Part shown: positions 1 to 8,585 of the stretch, piece by piece | Layout: each line of letters starts with the position of its first letter | Position numbering within the stretch: position 1 is the first letter of the stretch | NCBI GenBank assembly: GCA_007827375.1 | Contig: VISH01000002.1 | Location: 806,001 to 870,000, forward strand | Reading direction: 5' to 3' | Length of the DNA: 64,000 nt | Source of the DNA: Alteromonadaceae bacterium 2753L.S.0a.02 | Lineage (GTDB): Bacteria; Pseudomonadota; Gammaproteobacteria; Pseudomonadales; Cellvibrionaceae | Made by a program: the position numbers and the translations under genes | Notes under the pieces: model-generated | What the model was told of the DNA's origin: nothing | Databases searched by the model: none | Seen by the model: only the letters and a program-made list of their open reading frames with translations

Positions 1-845
1 CGCGCAATCACCAAAATGAGCAGTATCAGCAGCAACACGGCCAGAATCCAGTGCGTTACTGGCGTTTTACCACTCTGTGTTTCTTCGCGATTACCCGGAG
101 AGGTAGGTGCCGTTTTCCAGCGCTTGGCCGAAGGCTTGGCGGCAGACCCTGCGCTACTGGTTTTTTTCCGAGCCGCTTTACGCTCTGCTGGTGATACTGC
201 GGGTGGTCGCCGTGTGGCCGATTTGTGCAATTGAATTCCCGGTCCAAACAAGCAGAAACTGTAAACGTCAAAACGGATATGATCCCCAGCGCGCACCTTT
301 GCGTGGGCTACCTTGGTGTCATTTACAAAGGTGGCATTGGCTGATTTCAGGTCGTCAATTTGTAGCTCTTGGGCGTTAAGCTGAACAATGCGGGCGTGCT
401 CTCTGGAAAGGTGGGTGCCGGGAAACACAATATCGCAGTGTTTGCCACGCCCAAGTAAAAGCGTTTGTTTTTCTGTGAAACAAAGTGGAAACTCCTGCCC
501 GGCCAACCAGCTCGAGTTGCCGATAAGTGACCAATAAACCTGATCAGCGCCCTGCGTTTCGGCAATGGGATCAATAATTTCCAGCTCAACTTCACCAATT
601 CGTAATATGTCTCCGCAACTTATTGGCTGAACGCTTACCCGCTGACCGTTAACATAGCTGCCGTTTTCGCTGCCTAAGTCGCGGAGCGTGATAACGTCGC
701 GTTCGCGGGAAATGCGGGCGTGATGATCTGCGACAGAGGGGTGATCGAGATTGAGGTTGTTATCCTCAGCCCTTCCAATGGCGAAGTTGCGCTCCATAAC
801 CCAGAACGGGTCACGCTGCAGATTTTTGTAACGGACTTTTAACAT
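1..845 (-). CDS. FHA-domain protein with C-terminal membrane anchor (3' end outside window)
   Basis: The frame starts at an ATG at 845 and stays open to the window edge, so the C-terminus is missing. Two forkhead-associated domains are visible. The first, near residues 18-70, carries GRAEDNN, SVADHHARIS and GSENGSYVNG; the second, near residues 125-195, carries LLGRGKHCDI, HLSREHARI and SANATFVND. FHA domains bind phosphothreonine peptides. A basic Ala/Lys/Arg-rich linker follows, then a hydrophobic stretch (HWILAVLLLILLILVIA) that looks like a membrane span. The phosphorylated partner cannot be told from here. It is divergent from the RND exporter gene. Confidence 0.85.
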   Translation of the reverse strand, partial: MLKVRYKNLQRDPFWVMERNFAIGRAEDNNLNLDHPSVADHHARISRERDVITLRDLGSENGSYVNGQRVSVQPISCGDILRIGEVELEIIDPIAETQGADQVYWSLIGNSSWLAGQEFPLCFTEKQTLLLGRGKHCDIVFPGTHLSREHARIVQLNAQELQIDDLKSANATFVNDTKVAHAKVRAGDHIRFDVYSFCLFGPGIQLHKSATRRPPAVSPAERKAARKKTSSAGSAAKPSAKRWKTAPTSPGNREETQSGKTPVTHWILAVLLLILLILVIA

Positions 846-958
846 ATTGAATTATGTAACCTGCTGTGCAGCCAGTATAATGCCTGCCGACAGTTAGGTG
901 CAGTCTCTGTTACAAACCTGTCCACCCGACGTCAGTTTAGGATCTCTGATTTACACGA

Positions 959-3559
959 ATGTTTAGTCGCGCTTTTGATTATTATTTATCCGTTATTACG
1001 GACTACCCCAAGCTGACACTTTCTTTGTTGGCGTTATTGTTGGCCATTGCTGTCGCTGGCGTACCACACTTTAAACTCGATGCCTCGTCAGACTCTTTAA
1101 CACTGGAGCACGATGCCGATCTGGATTTTTATCGGGAAGTGATCAAACAGTACAAGAGTGGCGATTATTTGGTGGTTACCTTTAAATCCGAAGAGCCGCT
1201 GTTCAGTGAACCCTCGCTGGCAACGCTTAAGGCGTTAAGAAGTGAACTGGCAGCAATTGACGGTGTAGTCAGCATCAACAGTATTATCGACGTTCCCTTG
1301 TTATACAGCCCTCTGCAACCGTTGCGGGAAATGGTAAAGAATCCACGTACGCTGTTAACGCCCGGTGTCGATTTTGCCATGGCTGAGCGGGAATTCCTTA
1401 CCAGCCCGGTTTATAAAAATCTTATTCTCGGTCCCGATGGCCAAACAACCGCGTTGCAATTAAACCTTAAAGTGGACGATCACTATATTGATTTAGTGCG
1501 CAATCGTGATGCGCTTCGCCTAAAGCGTGATGAACAAGGTTTGCAAGCCGCAGAACAGGCGCAATTGCAGCAAGTTACCGCCGAGTTGCGTGCTTATCAA
1601 ACTGAACAAACTGCACGTGCTCATACCCGCGTCGACGAAATTCGTAAGGTGGTTGGTAAATATCGCGACCACGCCGAAATATTTGTCGGCGGCCTCACTA
1701 TGATCACCGCCGATATGATTCGTTTCATTAAAAACGATATCGTGGTATTCGGTTCAGCCGTGCTGCTGTTCATGATTGTCGTACTGGCGATTATATTTCG
1801 CTCGTTGCGCTTTGTGATAATTCCCATGCTTACCTGCCTTACGGCGGTTTTGTTGGTCTTGGGTTATGTGAGTTGGGTCGATTGGCGTCTCACGGTAATC
1901 TCTTCGAATTTTACGGCTTTATTGTTGATCATTTCGCTTGCCATCATTATTCATTTGGTGGTGCGCTACCGTGAATTTGCCGACGACAATCCCGATTGGA
2001 CTCAAAAAGAATTGGTAATTGCCACCGCCAGATTTATGGCACTGCCTTGTTTATACACGGTGTTAACTTCGATAGTGGCCTTTGCTTCACTGGTGGTTAG
2101 TAATATTCGACCAGTTATCGATTTCGGTTGGTTAATGACCATGGGCCTGGCGCTCGCGTTGGTTTTGGCTTTTACAGTGCTGCCTGCCTCATTGGTGCTC
2201 TTGAAGCGTAATGGTGCTGCGGCGAAAAAGGCGCTTGCAAAAGAAACTGAGGCGTCACCCAAACAGCCGGCAACCTATTATTTCGCGCGCTTTGTGGAAA
2301 GCAGTGGTAACAGTATTCTGGTGGTCAGCATCTTACTCGCTGTTGCAAGTGCCTGGGGCATAAGTCGCTTGCAGGTTGAAAACCGATTTATTGATTATTT
2401 TCATCAGAGCACTGAAATATACAAGGGGCTCTCGGTCATCGATAAAAATCTTGGTGGTACCACCTCGCTGGATATCATCATCGATAACGCCGTAAAAACC
2501 ACGCCGGCAGCCGGATACACCGACGAAGACGACCCCTTCGCGGAAGCTGATCCATTTGACGAGGCCGACCCCTTCGAATCACTAGAGCCGATCACCGAGG
2601 CAGACCCTTTCGCAGAGGCCGACCCGTTTTCCGAGCATGGTCCCAGTAAATCCAGTTATTGGATGACCGTAGCTGGCTTGCGAAAAATAGAAAAGATACA
2701 CGATTATTTGGAAAGCCTGCCCGAGGTGGGCAAGGTTCAATCGCTCGCCACACTTTACAAGGTTGGCAAGGATATTAACGGCACTCTCAACGATTTCGAA
2801 TTGGCGGTAATGCAAAAATCACTTCCCGAGGATATTCGCAATGCGCTCGTTTCGCCCTTCCTCGCGGCTCAACTCGATCAAACCCGCATAACACTGCGCA
2901 TCCATGATGGTTATCCCAACCTCAAACGCGCTGAGCTGGTGAGGCGCATGCAGCGTGATATTGCTGGGCTGGGGGTGGTTTCTGCCGAGAATGTGCGCTT
3001 TACCGGGTTGTTGGTGCTCTACAATAATATGCTGCAAAGCCTGTTCAGTTCCCAAATTGCAACCTTGGGAACGGTTCTGCTGGGTATATTTATCATGTTT
3101 ATTATTTTGTTCCGTTCTCTTAAGGTAGCGTTGGTTTCTATTGTGCCAACTATTTTGGCTGCGTTAGCTATTCTGGGGTTTATGGGTATTTTTGGATTGC
3201 CTCTGGATATGATGACCATCACGGTAGCCGCAATCACAGTCGGTATTGGAGTGGATAATACCATTCATTATGTGCATCGTTTCCGCCGCGAACTTGTGCT
3301 GAATGGCGATTATCGGCAGTGTATGTACGTTGCGCACGGTTCCATCGGGCGGGCTATGTTTTATACCTCGGTGATCATTATTTTCGGTTTTTCAATAATG
3401 GTACTCTCGGCGTTTATACCAACTATTTATTTCGGCTTATTAACCGGGCTTGCGATGTTTTTATCGCTGCTGGGTGCGTTACTGTTGTTACCGCGCCTGC
3501 TGATCGTGTTCAAGCCGTTCGACTTGCCGCAACCAGCGTTGCAAGCCCAGGCAAATTAA
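959..3559 (+). CDS. RND-superfamily (MMPL-type) exporter, COG1033-like
   Basis: An 866-residue inner-membrane protein built as two homologous halves. Each half has one N-terminal span, a large periplasmic loop and a block of about five spans (blocks near residues 255-415 and 690-850), the RND/MMPL layout. The motif GIGVDNTIHYVHRFRRE in the second block is typical of the family. Members export hydrophobic small molecules, lipids or hopanoids; the substrate here is unknown. Residues about 521-557 hold an acidic low-complexity insert with repeated EADPF units in the second periplasmic loop (see findings). The 3' end overlaps the convergent VanZ-like gene by 72 bp. Confidence 0.9.
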   Translation: MFSRAFDYYLSVITDYPKLTLSLLALLLAIAVAGVPHFKLDASSDSLTLEHDADLDFYREVIKQYKSGDYLVVTFKSEEPLFSEPSLATLKALRSELAAIDGVVSINSIIDVPLLYSPLQPLREMVKNPRTLLTPGVDFAMAEREFLTSPVYKNLILGPDGQTTALQLNLKVDDHYIDLVRNRDALRLKRDEQGLQAAEQAQLQQVTAELRAYQTEQTARAHTRVDEIRKVVGKYRDHAEIFVGGLTMITADMIRFIKNDIVVFGSAVLLFMIVVLAIIFRSLRFVIIPMLTCLTAVLLVLGYVSWVDWRLTVISSNFTALLLIISLAIIIHLVVRYREFADDNPDWTQKELVIATARFMALPCLYTVLTSIVAFASLVVSNIRPVIDFGWLMTMGLALALVLAFTVLPASLVLLKRNGAAAKKALAKETEASPKQPATYYFARFVESSGNSILVVSILLAVASAWGISRLQVENRFIDYFHQSTEIYKGLSVIDKNLGGTTSLDIIIDNAVKTTPAAGYTDEDDPFAEADPFDEADPFESLEPITEADPFAEADPFSEHGPSKSSYWMTVAGLRKIEKIHDYLESLPEVGKVQSLATLYKVGKDINGTLNDFELAVMQKSLPEDIRNALVSPFLAAQLDQTRITLRIHDGYPNLKRAELVRRMQRDIAGLGVVSAENVRFTGLLVLYNNMLQSLFSSQIATLGTVLLGIFIMFIILFRSLKVALVSIVPTILAALAILGFMGIFGLPLDMMTITVAAITVGIGVDNTIHYVHRFRRELVLNGDYRQCMYVAHGSIGRAMFYTSVIIIFGFSIMVLSAFIPTIYFGLLTGLAMFLSLLGALLLLPRLLIVFKPFDLPQPALQAQAN

Positions 3560-3919
3560 TACGCCAACAAAAAGCCCCGCCGTATTCACCATTGCGTCAT
3601 TTAAATTTGGCGAGCGCGCGGGGGTTAGCCCCTGAGCCATTTCTATCGCCATGGAATAGCAAAATGCGCACACCAACAGATAGCGTAATTTCCAGCGCCC
3701 CAAAAAGGCCAGCCACACAGAAAGCGCAAGTAACACATTGCCACTAAAATGTGCGGTTACGTTAAACCATTCATGAGCTTGTTGTGGTGTTGGAGGCCGT
3801 AATGCGAAATAAGCGAATATTGCAATGGCGGCTACCAGCTGGCTGTAACGCAACCAGGCCAGCGAGCGGCTAAAAAAAATAAAATGTGCAACACGATTAA
3901 CGCGGCCGAAAAAACTCAT
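3488..3919 (-). CDS. VanZ-like family membrane protein
   Basis: A 143-residue protein with about four hydrophobic segments and the VanZ-like pattern near the middle: HFSGNVLLALSVWLAFLG, then IEMAQGLTPARSPNLNDAMVN. The polar EXXQ...R..D..D-type residues between spans are the family signature. Its biochemical role is not established. The start overlaps the kinase stop codon by 4 bp (ATGA), so it is probably co-translated as the last gene of the PhoP/PhoQ-like operon. The 3' end runs 72 bp into the opposite-strand exporter gene. Confidence 0.8.
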   Translation of the reverse strand: MSFFGRVNRVAHFIFFSRSLAWLRYSQLVAAIAIFAYFALRPPTPQQAHEWFNVTAHFSGNVLLALSVWLAFLGRWKLRYLLVCAFCYSMAIEMAQGLTPARSPNLNDAMVNTAGLFVGVLICLGLQRWLRQVERLEHDQQAR

Positions 3920-5271
3920 AAGGGAATGCTCACAATAAATTTTGCGCCCTGGGCCTTGGGGTGATCGCCGTTGCTCACTTCCAATTGGCCACCATAACTA
4001 CTGAGAATATCGGTAGTGACGGCGAGACCAATACCCTGGCCCTGTACACTGCTGTCGGCACGCGCACCACGCGATAAAATCGTTTGTTGTAAATGTTCGG
4101 GAACGCCTGGGCCGTCGTCGGTGATACTGACTTTTAGCAGCCCGTCCCGTAGTTCGGCGCCAATTATTACGGTTTGGCGACCGTATTTGAAAGCGTTTTC
4201 AACGAGGTTGCCAAAAATTTCTAATGCATCAGATTCGTCACCGGGAAAATTAAGAGATTGATCAACTTGCATTTCCACGTTGAAGGCTTTTTCCCTGTAA
4301 ACCTTCGAGAGGGCCTCGGTGAGGCGCTGCAGTGTTGCCGCCAGTGGTGTTTTTTCACGAATGGATGTGGTGGATTTTAAAGTGGCACGCTGTAACTGGT
4401 GTTGGATGATGGCGGCCATATTGGAAACCTGTTCGTCGATGGCTGCGGCGTTGTGGGATTTTTGCTCAAGCTCGGCGCGGACAATTGCCAATGGCGTTTT
4501 TAAACTGTGTGCCAGGTCAGACAAGGTGTTTTTATAGCGTTGCCGCTGCGCTTGCTCGGCATCCAAAAGTTCATTGAGGTTGGTGATCACCGGCGCAATC
4601 TCTTGGGGGTATTCACCATCGAGTTGTTTTTTGTTGCCCTGTTGAAATTTTTTCAGCTCAATGGCGAGTGAACGCAATGGTGACAAACCCCAACGTGTAA
4701 TCGCCAATTGTGCGATCACAAAAAGTAATGCCATTCCGCCCAACCATTGCCAAAGCGCGCTGCGATACCCTTTTAGTTCCGCTTTTAAACTGTTTTGGCT
4801 GTGAAAAATAATAAACCGGAATAACTGATCTTTTTCTCCCAATTCCCAAAGGGAGTCGAATACCAAAACGAAGTAGGGTTGCGCTTTGTGTTCGACTTCA
4901 ACAAACCATTCTTCCCCGGCCTGATTGGGTAAATCTTCGATAACTTGTAACCAGCTCTGATTCAGTGGCGGGGCTGATTCACTTTGCCAAAGCGGTTGCT
5001 GGGTGTTGTTCAGCACAACTCCGAATAAACCCGAAAGTGGTCGGTTGAAACGCGGTTCGGCAAAGGCGCTGGGTAGTTCCAATGTCGCAGATTGGGGTTG
5101 TGGCTCTGCTGCTCCGAGCAAACTGTAGAGTTGCGCGCGCAATGCTTCGCGTTCGGCATTGCGCAGGCTGTTTTGAAAAGCGCGATCCAGTGCGAATGCG
5201 GAAAAACCGAGTATCAGTGGCAGAACGATAATGGAAGAGAGCGCGAGCCGCGCCGCCAGAGACAATCGCAT
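3916..5271 (-). CDS. Sensor histidine kinase, PhoQ-like
   Basis: A 451-residue inner-membrane kinase. There is an N-terminal span (residues about 8-28), a periplasmic region of about 150 residues, a second span near 175-190, HAMP-like linker, and an H-box (SDLAHSLKTPLAIV) with the phosphoacceptor His near residue 255. The ATPase domain shows an N-box (EIFGNLVENAFKYG) and G-boxes (TDDGPGVPEH, GQGIGLAV). The motif order and the RAQLYSLLGAAE region resemble PhoQ-type kinases. It lies 3 bp downstream of the response regulator in the same operon. The signal sensed (divalent cations in classical PhoQ) is inferred only from similarity. Confidence 0.92.
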   Translation of the reverse strand: MRLSLAARLALSSIIVLPLILGFSAFALDRAFQNSLRNAEREALRAQLYSLLGAAEPQPQSATLELPSAFAEPRFNRPLSGLFGVVLNNTQQPLWQSESAPPLNQSWLQVIEDLPNQAGEEWFVEVEHKAQPYFVLVFDSLWELGEKDQLFRFIIFHSQNSLKAELKGYRSALWQWLGGMALLFVIAQLAITRWGLSPLRSLAIELKKFQQGNKKQLDGEYPQEIAPVITNLNELLDAEQAQRQRYKNTLSDLAHSLKTPLAIVRAELEQKSHNAAAIDEQVSNMAAIIQHQLQRATLKSTTSIREKTPLAATLQRLTEALSKVYREKAFNVEMQVDQSLNFPGDESDALEIFGNLVENAFKYGRQTVIIGAELRDGLLKVSITDDGPGVPEHLQQTILSRGARADSSVQGQGIGLAVTTDILSSYGGQLEVSNGDHPKAQGAKFIVSIPL

Positions 5272-5274
5272 AGT

Positions 5275-5949
5275 TTAATTTTCGACAGCGAACCGATAAC
5301 CTTGCCCGCGCACGGTGCTAATGGGTTTGAGTTGATTTTCCGGGTCGAGTTTTTTACGCAGCCGACCGATAAAAACCTCAATCACGTTGCTGTCGCGTTC
5401 GAAATCCTGGTGATAAAGGTGTTCGGTGAGCTCCGTTTTGGATACCGGCTGACCGGCGTGTAGCGCCAGATATTCCAAAGTGTTGTATTCGTAGCTGGTG
5501 AGTTCGATGGCTGCACCAGAAACGGTAACGTGTTTTTTCGAAGTGTCGATACAAATCGGGCCAAATTCCAACTGGGGCGTTGCTGCGCCAGCACTGCGGC
5601 GGATCAGCGCATTGGTGCGCGCGCGAAGTTCTTCGTTGTGAAAGGGTTTGACCAGATAGTCGTCGGCGCCGGCCTCTAGGCCGTTAACCTTGTCTTGCCA
5701 GTGGCCCCGTGCGGTAAGCACCAATACTGGGAATTTTTTACCTGCAGCGCGCAGTTGCCGAATCACTTCGATACCGTCGAGTTTGGGCAGGCCGATATCA
5801 ATGACGGCATAATCGTAATCGTATTCTACCGCGTGCCAGGCGCCTTCTTCACCATCGGCAACCGCATCAATGACAAAATTTTGCGCTTTAAAAAAATCGC
5901 TGAGTTGCTGGCGAATGGCATGTTCGTCTTCAACAATAAGCATTTTCAT
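5275..5949 (-). CDS. OmpR/PhoP-family response regulator
   Basis: 224 residues: a receiver domain with acidic pocket residues at the N-terminus (VEDEH), phosphoacceptor Asp51 in AVIDIGLP and conserved Lys in DDYLVKPF, followed by an OmpR-type winged-helix domain (ELTSYEYNTLEYLALH ... RDSNVIEVFIGRLRKKL ... RGQGYRF). It is the cognate regulator of the kinase directly downstream and sits 12 bp after the PepSY gene. PhoP-like regulators usually control envelope genes; targets cannot be read from this window. Confidence 0.95.
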   Translation of the reverse strand: MKMLIVEDEHAIRQQLSDFFKAQNFVIDAVADGEEGAWHAVEYDYDYAVIDIGLPKLDGIEVIRQLRAAGKKFPVLVLTARGHWQDKVNGLEAGADDYLVKPFHNEELRARTNALIRRSAGAATPQLEFGPICIDTSKKHVTVSGAAIELTSYEYNTLEYLALHAGQPVSKTELTEHLYHQDFERDSNVIEVFIGRLRKKLDPENQLKPISTVRGQGYRFAVEN

Positions 5950-5961
5950 GGTTTTGCACCT

Positions 5962-6231
5962 CTATTTTTGAGCAGCCACCGTAACAATTTTTACCCGACC
6001 GGAGTCTTGTAACAGTTTCACCCGATAGACATCGCCCTCGCGGGAAACGCTGAGCACTTTGCCGCCGTGTTTTTTTTGGGCTATGGCCGCCGCCTGGCTT
6101 TTGCTGATCTCGCTTTTTTGCGCTAAAACCCAATGTGGGGATATCGGCGCGAGGGGTTCCTGTGGCGACAACTGGGCCGTCGCAGATACTGAAACCAAAA
6201 ACGATAGGCCAATTAGCAGCATTTTTATCAT
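5962..6231 (-). CDS. Small secreted PepSY-domain protein
   Basis: The start at 6231 (MIKMLLIGLSFLVSV) gives a clean signal peptide with cleavage near SATA-Q; an upstream in-frame ATG at 6267 would add 12 residues that do not look like a signal peptide. The mature protein of about 65 residues has a PepSY-like core: SKSQAAAIAQKKHGGKVLSV followed by strand-forming VYRVKLL and RVKIVTV. PepSY proteins often sit next to two-component systems and are thought to modulate envelope proteins. It is the first gene of the response regulator-kinase-VanZ operon. Confidence 0.8.
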   Translation of the reverse strand: MIKMLLIGLSFLVSVSATAQLSPQEPLAPISPHWVLAQKSEISKSQAAAIAQKKHGGKVLSVSREGDVYRVKLLQDSGRVKIVTVAAQK

Positions 6232-6298
6232 GGTGGTGGAGCCTGTTAGAGGGGGAGTTCCTGCCATAGTTTAACCGAATCTCCCTCTCAATTCGTAC

Positions 6299-6892
6299 TC
6301 AGTGCTCCAGGGGGCGAACTGAGAGCGCGACTTTAATGCGATTACCAGGGTGGTTGCGGGTTCGAGTGTGGTAGGTTCGGCCCTGATAGCGATAAGTTAC
6401 ATCATAGCCTTCCAGCACACGATCTTTGTGAACACGTTGCTGCACCTCGCAGCGTTCCACATCGCGATAACCCACCTGGGTGTATCCAGTGCTGTGGCGG
6501 CCAACATTATTTCCAATGGATGCGCCAACTACTGCGCCGATCACGGTACCGGTGCGTTCGTGGCCGTTGCTCTGGCCGATAGCGTGCCCGATAGCGCTCC
6601 CTACCAAACCGCCAACCAGGGTGCCGGCTGCGGCTTGTTGATAATTCTGACGCGACTGATGATAAACCGGACGCTCTTCGCGAACCCGTTCAGTCCAGCA
6701 GTTTTGTACCGGGGTGCGGGTTTCTACAATACGATAAATCGGCGTGGCGGAAGTTACTCTGGCGAACGCAATTGTGTTCTGGCGACCGGCATTATGGTGA
6801 TTGCCAGGATGGTTTCCGGCGTGATTCCCGGCCCAGCTCATGGGTGCGATCAGGGTAACCAGGCTGAGTATATAAATGGAAAGTCGTTTCAT
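6299..6892 (-). CDS. Glycine-zipper 2TM-domain envelope protein
   Basis: 197 residues with a signal peptide (residues 1-21, ending SWAG), a short Asn-His-Gly repeat (GNHAGNHPGNHH) right after it, and a central glycine zipper (GTLVGGLVGSAIGHAIG ... GTVIGAVVGASIGNNVG) of the Rickettsia 17-kDa antigen / SlyB type. The C-terminal half has YRDVERCEV and a YRYQGRTY segment. There is no lipobox cysteine at the cleavage site, so it is probably periplasmic or outer-membrane associated without lipidation. The His-rich N-terminus could bind metal, which is inference. Confidence 0.82.
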   Translation of the reverse strand: MKRLSIYILSLVTLIAPMSWAGNHAGNHPGNHHNAGRQNTIAFARVTSATPIYRIVETRTPVQNCWTERVREERPVYHQSRQNYQQAAAGTLVGGLVGSAIGHAIGQSNGHERTGTVIGAVVGASIGNNVGRHSTGYTQVGYRDVERCEVQQRVHKDRVLEGYDVTYRYQGRTYHTRTRNHPGNRIKVALSVRPLEH

Positions 6893-6976
6893 AACCAGTC
6901 TCCTCTGTTGACTGGTTACCAGATTAAAACCTGTGCCCTGAATGCTTCCTGAACACTCGCGATTTTTTATCGCTTG

Positions 6977-7630
6977 TTACAAGGCAAGTGCAATCGCCAC
7001 GGCTTCAAGGAGGTTGGCGGCGTAATGGTCGGCTCGCGACAGGTCCTGTCCTTTGGCAAAATCATAGGCAACAGCAATGCAAGCTAGCCCGGCAGCTTTG
7101 GCCGATGCGATACCGGTAGTACTGTCTTCCACGGCTACGCAGACATCGGCCCTGAGTTGTAATGCATCCAGAGTTTGCAAGTAAGTGTCAGGTGCCGGCT
7201 TGCTGTTGGTTACCATTTCTCGCGTGGTGACTGCGGCAACGAGGGAGTCCAAATTGTGGCTTTGCAATGATGATTGGGTTTCCAGTTGCCCGGCTCCGGT
7301 GGCAACCCCAATTTTTAGGCCGGCGCTATGGCACTGTAGCAAGGCTGCCCGGGCACCGGGCATCGCGGGGAAGCACTGTTGCTGCAGCCACTGCTGCATT
7401 TCATGCTGTTTTTTCTGGTAGAGTTCCTCAGGGCTGATATCAAGTTCGTGTTGCGCCACAATGAGCTCGGCATTGCGGCGTGTTGGCACGCCACAGTGGT
7501 GTTGCAGGTATTCGGTTTTACTGAATGAGATTCCGTAAGGCAACAGTAGGTTTTGCCAGATGGAAAAATGAACACCTTCGGAATCAACGAGGGTGCCATC
7601 GTGGTCGAAAATAATACCGGATATTGCCAA
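6977..7630 (-). CDS. HAD-superfamily phosphatase (beta-phosphoglucomutase / Gph-like)
   Basis: About 217 residues. Motif I is FDHDGTLVDSEG (second Asp acid/base), motif II is GVATGAG, and motif III/IV is KPAPDTYL ... VAVEDSTTGIASAKAAG. This is the HAD subfamily IA layout of sugar-phosphate phosphatases and phosphomutases; the exact substrate is not predictable. I chose the TTG at 7630 because AGGAGAGG lies just upstream and it places motif I at the N-terminus. The frame is open to an ATG at 7783, but those extra 51 residues look non-family and would overlap the divergent promoter region. Confidence 0.85.
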   Translation of the reverse strand: MAISGIIFDHDGTLVDSEGVHFSIWQNLLLPYGISFSKTEYLQHHCGVPTRRNAELIVAQHELDISPEELYQKKQHEMQQWLQQQCFPAMPGARAALLQCHSAGLKIGVATGAGQLETQSSLQSHNLDSLVAAVTTREMVTNSKPAPDTYLQTLDALQLRADVCVAVEDSTTGIASAKAAGLACIAVAYDFAKGQDLSRADHYAANLLEAVAIALAL

Positions 7631-7799
7631 AATACCTCTCCTATTGGCCCTGGTGTAGGGTAAAGCGGGTGCCGCGACGACAAATTCAACGATAGCGTGC
7701 GCTGAGTGGTCGCAATCACTCAAAAGATTGCTATTATGTCGGCCCTTTCTCGTGACTAAAAACACGTAAAGTCGGCACCACAACTACAAAAACATTATC

Positions 7800-8537
7800 A
7801 TGCTGCAAGTATTCGATACGCGATTATTCGTCATTTTATGGGGTTTGCTGTGGCTTTCAGCGTGCAGTTTCAGTAACACCAAGCAGGGGCCATCCGAAGA
7901 GGCGCTGTTGTTGCAGCAGCAGGCCTCCGAACTTGAGGCCCAGGCGTTTAAACTCGATGCCATTAATCTTTCGCAACAGCAAATTCAGGTACAACTTCAG
8001 GAAACCCAACGTCAGTTGGCCGACCTGCGCGTGCTTGTCGACGCGCAATCCCAGAAAAATGGTGAGCCAGCGGTAACCGAGACTGCAGTAGCCCTACCGG
8101 TGCCGTCGGGTGGCAAGCGCAAGGTTCGTACCTTTTCAAACGGCAAGCTGTTGATGGGGCGGGTTGAGTGGGTTTGGCTGGATGCGGCCGCAGCGCATTT
8201 TAAAGCCAGGATTGACACAGGCGCCATGGCTTCACACCTTGTGGTGAGTGACATCCAGCCTTTCGAGCGCAATGGCGAAAGCTGGGTGCGATTTAAAATT
8301 AACGGCCACGGCAAGTTGGTGCAGGCACCCTTGCAAAAAACTGCGAAAAAGCCCCAGGTATCACTCATGGTACGCATGGGAACCCTGGCAGAACAAGCAA
8401 AGTTCTTTTTAACCGAACAGGGGGATGCGGTATACACCGTAGTGCTGGGGCGCGATTTTTTGCGGGATATTGCCCTTGTTGATGTGTCTAAAAAATTCAC
8501 TCAGCCGAAGGTTGAGCTAACGGTTCCTAAAAACTAG
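7800..8537 (+). CDS. Retropepsin-like 'ATP-dependent zinc protease' family lipoprotein
   Basis: 245 residues. An N-terminal signal with lipobox (LLWLSACS) predicts a lipoprotein. A Gln-rich coiled-coil-like stretch covers residues about 33-85, then a retropepsin-like aspartic-protease fold (residues about 110-240) with the active-site motif ARIDTGAMASHL and the closing GRDFLRDIALVDVS. The family is often annotated 'ATP-dependent zinc protease', although the DTGA motif suggests an aspartic protease. It is followed by the 7TM inactive transglutaminase and the ATP-grasp ligase, with which the family commonly co-occurs. The trio is probably a peptide ligation and cleavage system at the envelope; the target is unknown. 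Confidence 0.85.
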   Translation: MLQVFDTRLFVILWGLLWLSACSFSNTKQGPSEEALLLQQQASELEAQAFKLDAINLSQQQIQVQLQETQRQLADLRVLVDAQSQKNGEPAVTETAVALPVPSGGKRKVRTFSNGKLLMGRVEWVWLDAAAAHFKARIDTGAMASHLVVSDIQPFERNGESWVRFKINGHGKLVQAPLQKTAKKPQVSLMVRMGTLAEQAKFFLTEQGDAVYTVVLGRDFLRDIALVDVSKKFTQPKVELTVPKN

Positions 8538-8585
8538 TTATTTTCCAATAACTGAGCACTACCTGCGAAACATACAGAGGCTCTC

